A DNA stretch of 64,000 nt, taken from the NCBI GenBank assembly GCA_029562645.1, contig JAKQUI010000072.1, positions 1 through 64,000 of the forward strand. Direction: 5' to 3'. Below, piece by piece: positions 53,162-61,368 of the stretch; within the stretch, counting starts at the first letter, position 1, and the number at the start of each line of letters is the position of its first letter. The position numbers and the translations under genes were made by a program. The notes beneath the pieces were generated by a model. That model was not told the origin of the DNA. It saw nothing but the letters and a program-made list of their open reading frames with translations, and ran no database searches. Origin of the DNA: Spirochaetota bacterium (GTDB lineage: Bacteria > Spirochaetota > UBA4802 > JAKQUI01).

Positions 53162-53884
53162 ATGGACGCGGGGACGAGGCTCACGAAGCGAATCGGTGAG
53201 GCCGCGGGCGCGGCGCGGGAGATCTTCGAACTCATCCGCCGGCATAAAACGGAGGTGATGGCGCGATTCCTGGGAACGTCGCCGGATGTGACCGATCCCG
53301 CACATGCGCCCGCCCGGGACGGAAAATGGCCCGTTTTTCCGTTGCGCGAAATATCTCTGATCGTGCACGGCGATCTGCGCGCCGAAGACGATCGCCGCGG
53401 ACCCGCACCCGGGTCCGTTCTCATCGCCGTTCCTTCTTGCGTTTCCTCGCTGCGCTTTTCCGACGACGCCTGCGCGACGGTCGATCCCTCGCACATCGCT
53501 CCCGGAACGCCGCGCGCCGAGGCCGGTGACATCGTGGTCGCCTGCGCGGGGGATCATCCCGGCGCCTCCGCGATACTCCCTCTCGACCACGCCCCGATCG
53601 CGCTGGGCAGCGGTTGCGCGGCCGTGCGCGCCGATGGCGGTCGCTGCGACCAGTTCTACCTGCTCAATGTTTTGCATTTTTTCCACACGACCGGCCGGAT
53701 GCCGTCCACGCGCGATGATCTTGCGTCGCTTCGCGTCCCGCTCCCGCCGCACGACGAGCAGCGGCGCATCACGCATTATTTGCTGGAGCTCTCCGGCGGG
53801 ATGGTGGCGCAGGAGCGGCATGAGGATTCGCTCGCGCGCCTGGCGGCGCTGGTTCGGGACGCCGAGGCGGTCCTGCGCGGCTGA
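53162..53884 (+). CDS. HsdS-like protein: single target-recognition-domain type, half-size
   Basis: A 240-residue protein resembling one half of a type I restriction specificity subunit. An N-terminal helix 'IFELIRRHKTEVMARFLG' recalls the conserved linker of HsdS ('liekkkglmqkLLtG'). From about 57, 'WPVFPLREISLIVHGD' recalls the start of a target-recognition domain ('WkevkLgei'), and 'SLRVPLPPHDEQRRITHYLLE' recalls the second conserved helix ('lplPPleEQrrIv'). No HsdM or HsdR gene is in the window. It follows the STAS trio by seven bases with no strong ribosome site. Family call is from motif likeness. Confidence 0.6.
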   Translation: MDAGTRLTKRIGEAAGAAREIFELIRRHKTEVMARFLGTSPDVTDPAHAPARDGKWPVFPLREISLIVHGDLRAEDDRRGPAPGSVLIAVPSCVSSLRFSDDACATVDPSHIAPGTPRAEAGDIVVACAGDHPGASAILPLDHAPIALGSGCAAVRADGGRCDQFYLLNVLHFFHTTGRMPSTRDDLASLRVPLPPHDEQRRITHYLLELSGGMVAQERHEDSLARLAALVRDAEAVLRG

Positions 53885-53904
53885 TTCGGGCGCGGTCGGC
53901 CGCG

Positions 53905-56739
53905 TCAGGCGCGCTGTTCCACCGACTCGAGCATCCAGTCGTTCACGGCGGACGGAAGATCCGCGCCGCAATAGGCGCACGTGAGCGCGTCGAGCTCGGG
54001 CAGCGGCGCGCCGCAATTCGGGCAGCTGTGCTCGGCCAATCCGTATTCGTTCGTTGTCGCCACCGGCAGCATGAGCGTGAATGCGTGCTCGCGGTATTCC
54101 GGCTCGGCGTCGCGCGCACGCGCCGCGCTCCACTTGACGGCGACGACCGCGCGGACCGTATCGCCGTCCTGCGAAACCCGTTCGAGATCGACCGCGCCCA
54201 CGGCGATCTCGGAGATGGCGCTTCGCTGCGCGGAAAACGCCTGGAGAAATTCCTTCGTCGCGTCGCGCGCGATCGCCGAGGGCATCCCCTTCGCCCGCGC
54301 GTAGACCCAGCGCCAGAACAGATACGATGCGCGGTCCTCGATCACCTCTCGGTTGATGGAGAGATTTTTCTCCTCGAGTGCGGCAAGCCCCGGAATGTCC
54401 TGACAGGAGGTGGGACGCCATTCCTCGAGCTGCGTGATCTCCGAAAGGACCCATTCGAACTCGCCGGAGTTGTAGATGGTGGCGCAGTTGGGGCACTTGT
54501 TCACCTCGCTGAAATTCTCCGGCACGAACCCGCAGTTGGGGCATTGCCCCTTCAGCCAGTCCTTGGTCGTATCGGTCTTCGCGCCCGTGCGGCGGGTGAA
54601 CGAATAGATTTCCGTGAAGGTCTCGAGCGGCTCTTCCGCAAGGAGCTTCCGCTTATCATCATCGCTGAGCGAGGCGTCGATGGTGAGATCTCGGATCTGC
54701 GCGGTGATGCGCACGTGGAGCGTCTGGTAGTTCCGCGCGCTCGATATCCCGGTCACGCGCGCGTCGGTGATGGCGAAATCCGACGTACAATCGATCACCC
54801 CCTCCTCGTGTATCATCAGATCGAGCTGGAGGCGGAAACGGTTGTACACGCCCTGCGACACGTAATTGCGCACCGGGTGCATGTCGCCGCGCCCCCACGC
54901 CTCCTGCAGGCGCGTGGAGATCGCCGTTACGCGCGACAGGAAATGTGCGGCCGTGAAGGCGGGGTCGTGTTCCCGTATCTGTGCCTCGATCGCGGGCGGT
55001 ATCGCGATAGAGGCGGCGGGCGCCTTCTTCTTTTCGCGCTTCGCGATCTTCGGCAGCGAGGGCAACGGCCGGCCGGAGCGCACCGCCATGATGCTGATGA
55101 CGATGATCGCGCCGATGACCAGTACGACGACGATGACGGCGATGAGCAGCCCGGTGTTGAAGTTCCACATTGTTCGGACATACATGATCGCACGGGCCGC
55201 GATGAACGGCCTCGTGAACGCATCTGCGGGCAGGAAGAGCCGAACCATGATCGTCTGGTCCTCCAACAGGCCGCCAATCGTTGCGGTTAGGCGGTTTTTC
55301 TCCCAGGTGAAGGGGACGGCAAGAGGGCGCAGCAAGAGTTCGTTATTCGCCGTTCGCTTCAGGAGAAACTGCGGGCGCACGAGATCGGTCGACACTCCAT
55401 CGGGCACATCGATGGACACGGTGATGACGCCGGTTCTTTTCGCATCCAGGCCCGGAAGTTCGAGATCGACAAAGAGGGTCCCGGTATCGTAGAAATTTCC
55501 GTATATCGTATAGCCCGTCTTCAATTGTGCGCTGGTACCCGACGCAAGCGTATAGCATATATCCCGTTCGGACAGGGTGCGGTCGGTGTAGCCGGAACCG
55601 GAAAGATTGTACAGGTAGAGGTCGCGACGCCACGAGTCCTTGTCCGGTTTGGATTGTTCCGCGTATGGAATACCGACGGAATACGTCTCCCGGCGGGCCT
55701 GGCACGGACGGGCATATTTGTTGGGAATCGAGAGATCGTATGCGGCGTCGACGTCCACCGAGAGGTTCCGCCGCACCGTTGCCCGATACGCAAGTCGTGC
55801 GATCGAATAGATCGTGTTTTTCCCGAATCGTTTGTCGAAGGCTGCGGCAAGCGCGACAGGATCGACACTGCCCGCGGGGAATTCGGCGTAGGCCTCGACG
55901 GTCTCCCAGTCCTTCAGCGGGCGCTCGATGGCGGCGCTCACCTCTGCGCCGCGGACCTCGGTTTTAAGCTTCGTCGCCGTATAGAAACGGTGCGGTTTCG
56001 CGGGAACGATGACGACCTCGCAGCGCGCGGCCGAGGCGGCGTCCGGGAAGCGAATGGTTATCGCGCCCTGCGGCAGCGGGCGGCCAAGGTTCATCCGCCA
56101 GGCGAGCACGGGCCCCGCGGCGTAGGGGAGCACAATCCCATCGAGCCGATACGACAGGGTGAAGGTCTGCTCCTTCTGGAGTTTTGTGTTCGGGTTGCCG
56201 ACCTGGAAGTATCGCGCATTTGAATAGGTCACGCTTCCGGTGGTGGTGCTCACAGTGTCGGCGGCGATGAGGCCGGTATACTGCTCGTCCGGCACCAGCG
56301 ACCGGGTTATTCCGTTCGCCGGTGAGGCAAGCATCACACTGAGCGTCTCCGATACGGTCACGGATCCGTCACGCGCGATAGCGAGAACGGCCGTATAGGA
56401 CTTCATTGAATAATCGAGCGAATAGGTCGTTGTGGGCAGCGACACGGGTCTCGCGGTGGGGGTCGATGAGCGTCGGGCGCCGGAGCTGTACGGCACGTAC
56501 GGCGTTGTGCTGCGCGTGCTCGGTGATGACGATCGATACGTGGAGCTGCTGCTCGAGGAGCGCGAGCTGGAAGACCGTGAGGAGCTCGATGAACGCGAGC
56601 TTGACGAGCTCGAGCGATAGCTTCCCCCGCGTCCGGCGCGCGCGTCGGCGTCATCGGAGAAGATGGTAAAATCCGCCACGAGGCACAGGGCGCAAATGGC
56701 GGCAACGATGGATCGTCGTGACAAGCTGCTAATCGACAT
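53905..56739 (-). CDS. Large membrane protein: DUF2207-like, Tim44-like and zinc-ribbon parts
   Basis: A 944-residue exported protein. In order: signal peptide (to about 33); a Ser/Arg-rich low-complexity stretch (about 38-85); a long beta-rich extracytoplasmic part like DUF2207 (to about 520); one membrane helix (528-548, 'AVIVVVLVIGAIIVISI'); a cytoplasmic Tim44-like part with 'FLSRVTAISTRLQEAWGRGDM' (about 600-730); a zinc ribbon 'CPNCGF...CPNCA' (about 733-753); and a final zinc ribbon 'CPNCG...CAYCG' (about 905-925). The mix is unusual. AAGGAG precedes the ATG. Function is unknown. Confidence 0.75.
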   Translation of the reverse strand: MSISSLSRRSIVAAICALCLVADFTIFSDDADARAGRGGSYRSSSSSSRSSSSSRSSSSRSSSSSSTYRSSSPSTRSTTPYVPYSSGARRSSTPTARPVSLPTTTYSLDYSMKSYTAVLAIARDGSVTVSETLSVMLASPANGITRSLVPDEQYTGLIAADTVSTTTGSVTYSNARYFQVGNPNTKLQKEQTFTLSYRLDGIVLPYAAGPVLAWRMNLGRPLPQGAITIRFPDAASAARCEVVIVPAKPHRFYTATKLKTEVRGAEVSAAIERPLKDWETVEAYAEFPAGSVDPVALAAAFDKRFGKNTIYSIARLAYRATVRRNLSVDVDAAYDLSIPNKYARPCQARRETYSVGIPYAEQSKPDKDSWRRDLYLYNLSGSGYTDRTLSERDICYTLASGTSAQLKTGYTIYGNFYDTGTLFVDLELPGLDAKRTGVITVSIDVPDGVSTDLVRPQFLLKRTANNELLLRPLAVPFTWEKNRLTATIGGLLEDQTIMVRLFLPADAFTRPFIAARAIMYVRTMWNFNTGLLIAVIVVVLVIGAIIVISIMAVRSGRPLPSLPKIAKREKKKAPAASIAIPPAIEAQIREHDPAFTAAHFLSRVTAISTRLQEAWGRGDMHPVRNYVSQGVYNRFRLQLDLMIHEEGVIDCTSDFAITDARVTGISSARNYQTLHVRITAQIRDLTIDASLSDDDKRKLLAEEPLETFTEIYSFTRRTGAKTDTTKDWLKGQCPNCGFVPENFSEVNKCPNCATIYNSGEFEWVLSEITQLEEWRPTSCQDIPGLAALEEKNLSINREVIEDRASYLFWRWVYARAKGMPSAIARDATKEFLQAFSAQRSAISEIAVGAVDLERVSQDGDTVRAVVAVKWSAARARDAEPEYREHAFTLMLPVATTNEYGLAEHSCPNCGAPLPELDALTCAYCGADLPSAVNDWMLESVEQRA

Positions 56740-56836
56740 GATCCGCTCCTTTTCGTTGGCGATGGCAAATCATACCGATTATATCGGCGATATGTCAATT
56801 AGGAAAAAATGGGGACCCGTGGGCCGGACGCGCCGA

Positions 56837-57337
56837 TCAGCGGTCCGGGAGGAGTTTGATGGCGTCTTCGAGCCTCCGGAGCGTCTCGGGCGTTTCGCCC
56901 ACGGCCTCGAACACAATCATCCCCTTTTCGTTGACCAGAAATACCGCGGGCACCTTGAGGGACGGAATGTATCGCTTCGCGGTTTCCTGATAGATGTCGA
57001 ACACGCACTCGTCGGCGATGTTCAACGCGTCGAGGAACGGCTGCGCCACGCTTTTGCCCTCCTTGTCGATGCTCACGAAGAGCACGCCCACCCTCTTCCG
57101 GTCGCGATAGGCGGCGGCGAGTTTGGAGAGCTCGGGCATCTCCCGCTTGCAGGGAACGCAATAGGTGGCCCAGAACGAGACGATGACATTCCCCTTCTTC
57201 ATCAGCGCGCTGAGCGTGACGAGCTGGTTGTTGCGGTTGAGGAGCGCGAAGCCCTGCGCCCTGCGCGGAGAGGCGGCGAGCGGCAGCGCGATCAGAATGA
57301 TACATATAAAGAGAATACCGACGATGCGCGTTTTCAT
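56837..57337 (-). CDS. TlpA-like thioredoxin-fold protein
   Basis: A 166-residue exported thiol-disulfide protein. A signal peptide or anchor covers about 1-22; the active site is 'WATYCVPCKREMPEL' (CVPC). The fold ends with 'VPAVFLVNEKGMIVF' (cis-Pro loop) and 'ETPETLRRLEDAI'. Such proteins reduce or oxidise periplasmic disulfides, for example in cytochrome c or cell-wall enzyme maturation. GGAGG precedes the ATG. It follows the DUF2207-like gene on the same strand. Confidence 0.88.
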   Translation of the reverse strand: MKTRIVGILFICIILIALPLAASPRRAQGFALLNRNNQLVTLSALMKKGNVIVSFWATYCVPCKREMPELSKLAAAYRDRKRVGVLFVSIDKEGKSVAQPFLDALNIADECVFDIYQETAKRYIPSLKVPAVFLVNEKGMIVFEAVGETPETLRRLEDAIKLLPDR

Positions 57338-57527
57338 GTCACGTTCCTCCGCTGTTCGCCGATATTTCCCTGTCCCGATGAATTTTTTGCAAGAAAGAAA
57401 ATATGGTTGAGTTTATTCGCTATCGACGTATGCTTTTTATAAGCGTTGATGATGCCGCATACGCGGTGTGTTCCAGGGGCGCGGCATGAACGGACGTGTC
57501 TATTCATCGTAAGAAAGAGGAGCGCAT

Positions 57528-58538
57528 ATGGACCTTCACGAGGCGCAACAGACCGCGAATTGGACGCGCTACGTTCCCGGCCAGCGGCAGGGACATTACG
57601 AAAGTTTTTTTCTCAGGGCGAACCATCCCTCTCGACCGCTCGCCTTCTGGATCCGGTACACGATCTTCAGCCCGCACGAACATCCTGAGCGGGCGATGGG
57701 CGAGCTCTGGTCGGTCTTCTTCAATGGTGAGACCGGCGAGCATGTCGCGGCAAAGAAGGAGGTGCCGTTTTCCGAATGCTCATTTGCGCGGGACCGGCTG
57801 GAAGCGCGCGTGGGCGACGCTACTCTTGCCTCCGGACGTCTTCGGGGCGCCATCACTAACGCAAAGACGGGCGGGACCATCGAATGGGACCTGTCCTATG
57901 CCGGCGATCACACGCCCATCTTTTGGTTTCCGCTCAAGTTCTACACCGGCGGTTTTCCCAAGGCGAAGGGGCTGGTGAGCCTCCCGCTGGCGTCATTTAT
58001 GGGCAGCATCGTTATCAATGGCGCGACGGTCGCCATCGACTCTTGGGTGGGGAGCGAGAACCACAACTGGGGAATCAAGCACACGGACTACTATGCCTGG
58101 GGGCAGGTTGCCGGGTTCGACAATGCGCCCGGGAGCTTCCTCGAGCTCGCCACGGCGAAGATCAAGATCGGGCCGATATGGTCGCCGTTTTTCACGCCGA
58201 TCGTGCTTCGACACGACGGACGCGAGTACGCGCTCAACGAACTGCATACGCTGCTGTTTCGCGCGAGCTTCTCGTATTTCCATTGGAACGTTGCGACGCG
58301 CTCGACGGAAATCGATGTGCGCGGCGTGATCCGCGCGGAGGCGCGGGACTTCGTGTGCCTGCCGTACTACAATCCGCCCGGGGGCGTGAAGATGTGCCTC
58401 AACAGCAAGATCGCTTCGTGCGAGCTCGACGTAACGTTCAGGAGAACGGGCGAACGGGTGCGGCTTGTGACGGCGCATCGGGCCGCCTTCGAGATCCTCA
58501 CCGACAAGACCGATCACGGCCTGCTGCCGGCGGTGTAG
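57528..58538 (+). CDS. Uncharacterised protein resembling the CrtC/AttH (carotenoid hydratase-like) fold
   Basis: A 336-residue soluble protein without a signal peptide. The segment 'SENHNWGIKHTDYYAWGQV' recalls the 'QNHNWG' motif of carotenoid 1,2-hydratase and AttH-like lipocalin proteins. A second conserved-looking part is 'CLPYYNPPGGVKMCLNSK'. I do not know an activity for this group. GGAG precedes the ATG by six bases. It converges with the M29 gene; the stops are four bases apart. Confidence 0.6.
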   Translation: MDLHEAQQTANWTRYVPGQRQGHYESFFLRANHPSRPLAFWIRYTIFSPHEHPERAMGELWSVFFNGETGEHVAAKKEVPFSECSFARDRLEARVGDATLASGRLRGAITNAKTGGTIEWDLSYAGDHTPIFWFPLKFYTGGFPKAKGLVSLPLASFMGSIVINGATVAIDSWVGSENHNWGIKHTDYYAWGQVAGFDNAPGSFLELATAKIKIGPIWSPFFTPIVLRHDGREYALNELHTLLFRASFSYFHWNVATRSTEIDVRGVIRAEARDFVCLPYYNPPGGVKMCLNSKIASCELDVTFRRTGERVRLVTAHRAAFEILTDKTDHGLLPAV

Positions 58539-58542
58539 TCCG

Positions 58543-59745
58543 CTAGACCGCGAACATTCCGTTCTCGTAAATGACGGTCTTCCCGCCGCCCCGAAGCGCG
58601 GCCGTGACGCGCTTCTTCTCGGTATTCACCAGGTCCCAGTGGAGCGCGGAATCGTTAAAGCCCAGCGATGCCTTCGACGATTTCGTGAGCGTCGCCGGAT
58701 CGCCGGCAAAGGCGTCCGCGTAGGAGCTGCCCAGCGCGATGTGGCAGTTCCCGTGGCGGCCGCCGAAGTTCTCGTCGAAAAGCGTGTCGGCCATAAAGCG
58801 GTCGATCTTCGAGAAGCGGCGGTCCGTGAGGGAAAACTCGCCGATCTGCGACGCGCCGCGGTCCATCGACAGCGTTTTTTTCACGAACGCCCCGCCCTTT
58901 TTCGCCGACACCCGCACCACGCGCCCCTTCTGGAACTCGAGGCGCACGCCCTCCACGTAATTGCCGTTGCGGAAGGAGGCCTGGTCGGCGAAGTAGACGC
59001 CGCGCGCCTCGCGCCAGTCGGGCGAGGTGAATATCTCGAACGAAGGGATGTTGCGCCCGCTCACGCCGATGAACCGCCGCTTCTCGCCGAACCGGATGGT
59101 CAAATCGCACGAGGCGCTCTCCACGGTGACACTCTCGATCGGGAGCGCGTTCAGGCGCTTTTTGATGCCGTTCACGTCGGCGTAGATGCGGTTCCATCGC
59201 CCGACGGGGTCCCGGTCGCCGAGGAAGCAGGCCTTCGCGACCTGCGCGGCGTATTCCCGGAGGGACAGCTGCGCCTGGTCCGCGAGCGCCCGCGTGGGAT
59301 AGGTGCACAGCGTCCAGGTGAACGCTCCGGCGTCCTCCCGCGTGTTCGCGATGTCGCGCAACGGCTTGCGGGAGATGGTGAACTCGTTGATTCGCTGTGT
59401 GTCGATGCTCTTGAGATGCGTCAGCGACGACGGCGCGTGGAGGTAGATGTTGCCGCTGATCCGCGCGTAGAGGTCCATGTCGAAGGGGGCCAGGAAGCGC
59501 CGCTGCGCCGCATCGGAGAGCGAGAAGAAGCTCTTCTCCATGGACGGGCCCGGCATGGCGCGAACGACCACGTTGCGGCGCTGTGCGATCAGTCGGGCGT
59601 ACAACGTCTCGAGAAGGGGCAGCGCCTCGAGATCGTACCGGACCAGGATGAGGTCGTACGGCTTGAATGGCTTCTTCCGCGCGACGGTGAGGCCCCAGAT
59701 GAGCACGTCGGCGTATCGTTCCAGTTGCGGTCGGGTAAAGGGCAT
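58543..59745 (-). CDS. M29-family aminopeptidase
   Basis: A 400-residue thermophilic-type (AmpS/ApT) metallopeptidase. 'GRNIPSFEIFTSPDW' holds a metal-ligand Glu, 'RFMADTLFDENFGGRHGNCHIALGSSY' holds ligand and base residues, and 'SALHWDLV' holds the late His-x-Asp ligands. It removes N-terminal residues using two metal ions. GGAGG lies six bases before ATG 59745; the frame opens 11 codons earlier without support. Confidence 0.87.
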   Translation of the reverse strand: MPFTRPQLERYADVLIWGLTVARKKPFKPYDLILVRYDLEALPLLETLYARLIAQRRNVVVRAMPGPSMEKSFFSLSDAAQRRFLAPFDMDLYARISGNIYLHAPSSLTHLKSIDTQRINEFTISRKPLRDIANTREDAGAFTWTLCTYPTRALADQAQLSLREYAAQVAKACFLGDRDPVGRWNRIYADVNGIKKRLNALPIESVTVESASCDLTIRFGEKRRFIGVSGRNIPSFEIFTSPDWREARGVYFADQASFRNGNYVEGVRLEFQKGRVVRVSAKKGGAFVKKTLSMDRGASQIGEFSLTDRRFSKIDRFMADTLFDENFGGRHGNCHIALGSSYADAFAGDPATLTKSSKASLGFNDSALHWDLVNTEKKRVTAALRGGGKTVIYENGMFAV

Positions 59746-59872
59746 GGTTCCTCCATGACGGCGGTATCGTGATGCCACACGGCGTCATCACCCTCGACGG
59801 CGCGCCGTCTTTTTTCAATTCTTTTTACGTCCCGTCGCTGCGCTCCCCGCCGGCGGGACCGCCCAAATGAAA

Positions 59873-59894
59873 CGGCGGCCCGGTGGGGCCGCCG
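59873..59894 (-). terminator. Terminator after the LPP20-like gene (minus strand)
   Basis: CGGCGGCCC and GGGCCGCCG pair perfectly around GGTG. On the minus strand TTTCATTTGGG follows. It lies 37 bases after the stop. Confidence 0.65.
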
Positions 59895-59930
59895 CATCGT
59901 ACATCCGTCTTCGTGTTGATTGCGCCCGCG

Positions 59931-61178
59931 CTATTTGAGCGCTTTCGCGCCAAGCATCACCTTGTTGGGGAACTGCTCGTTCACGGTGATATCGAAGCCG
60001 ATGGCCCTCGATTTCGCCTGGAGCTCCTGCACGAGCTGGTCGGTCTTCCCGGCGAAGATCACCTGGATCTTCGTCTGGATGCCGCTCTGGCCCTTGAGGT
60101 TCGCTTCCTTCACGCCGCGGATGCGCCCTTTCAGCTCGCTGCGGAACTTGGTGGCCGCGGTATTGTCCAGGCCGGTCACGGTCATGTTGATCTCGCGCTC
60201 GGTGGCGGCGCGGAGGAACTTCTTGGTGATCTGGTTCATGAACGGGCCGGACTTGAACTTGCCGTCATCGTCCTCGTCTTCCTTTCCGAGGATCTGCTGC
60301 AGGCAGCGCTGGATGGCGGTCTTGGACGCGGTCTCGGACTCGATGTGGAGGCCGGGGGCGTTCGCGCTGGTGCTGGCCAGGATGTTCCCGGTGTACACGT
60401 CGATCGCCTTCACGTTGATGATGGCCGACTTCGATTTCATGTTCTTGGAAACGCGGGCCATCGCATGTGACTGGTCCTTCGTCTCGGCGGTCCCGACGAT
60501 CACGACCTCGGCGCCGATGTCCTTACGGTCGAGGAGGAGGTGCTGGACGCTGGGATCGATGCGCCCCGCCATCGCCTTGCTGATGGCCGAGCGGTCCTGG
60601 CGCATGAGCTGCTGGGTCATCGCGGCGTCGACGAACTCAAAGCCCGCCTTGCCCATGATCTCCATCATGGTCAGCTCGGTCACGGTGAAGCCCGGCTCGT
60701 TGGCCTTCCCCTCGAAGCGCTCGCGGATCAGCACCATGAACTTGGGACGGCCGTAATTGCGTATGGTGGAGGCGATGGTGTCGTTGACCGCCTGGGGATA
60801 CACGCAGCCCTTGATGGTCATCACGAAGGCGCCCTGCTCGGGGCCCTCCTTGAGGACCTTCACGTCCTTGACCATGCCGCTGGAGCGGGCCTCGACGATG
60901 GAGGCGACCAGCGCGAAATCCTCGGCGACCGAGGTCCCGGAAACGACCTGGCCGAGCTTCGCCTTGACGAGAAAGTTCATCGCCTCATCGAGGGCGCGGT
61001 CGCGCGCCATGGAGACGTCGTTATCGTAAATCTGCGCATAGCCGGTCCCTTCGCCGCAGAGCTCGTCACGCGTGCTCCCGGCGTCCTTCCCGCCGTCCTT
61101 TTTCTGCCCGGTGCCGCACGAGAGCAGGGCTACCGTCGCAAAAAGAACGACGTACAGTGTCCATTTCTTCGCTTTCAT
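59931..61178 (-). CDS. LPP20-like lipoprotein
   Basis: A 415-residue lipoprotein with the leader 'VALLSC' (C21), a spirochaete-like lipobox. 'CGEGTGYAQIYDNDVSMARDRALDEAMNFLVKA' and the later 'AIINVKAIDVYTGNILAS' recall LPP20/FlgT-type proteins that sit in the outer membrane. AAGGAG precedes the ATG. It is divergent from the HEAT/cyclase gene. Exact role unknown. Confidence 0.7.
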   Translation of the reverse strand: MKAKKWTLYVVLFATVALLSCGTGQKKDGGKDAGSTRDELCGEGTGYAQIYDNDVSMARDRALDEAMNFLVKAKLGQVVSGTSVAEDFALVASIVEARSSGMVKDVKVLKEGPEQGAFVMTIKGCVYPQAVNDTIASTIRNYGRPKFMVLIRERFEGKANEPGFTVTELTMMEIMGKAGFEFVDAAMTQQLMRQDRSAISKAMAGRIDPSVQHLLLDRKDIGAEVVIVGTAETKDQSHAMARVSKNMKSKSAIINVKAIDVYTGNILASTSANAPGLHIESETASKTAIQRCLQQILGKEDEDDDGKFKSGPFMNQITKKFLRAATEREINMTVTGLDNTAATKFRSELKGRIRGVKEANLKGQSGIQTKIQVIFAGKTDQLVQELQAKSRAIGFDITVNEQFPNKVMLGAKALK

Positions 61179-61368
61179 GGGAAAACTCCTTGTCGATGAT
61201 AATCAGCCGGCGCCCAGCGGGCCCGGCCGGTATGTGCTGATCCGCTCTTGGGAGCTTAAGTAGAATACAAAGAGTTCAAAAAACGTCAATTCATTTTTTG
61301 ATTGCGCTCGTGGTCCAAATCGGCGGATATGTATATACCATACGCGCCTGATCGGTACACGTTCGCCC

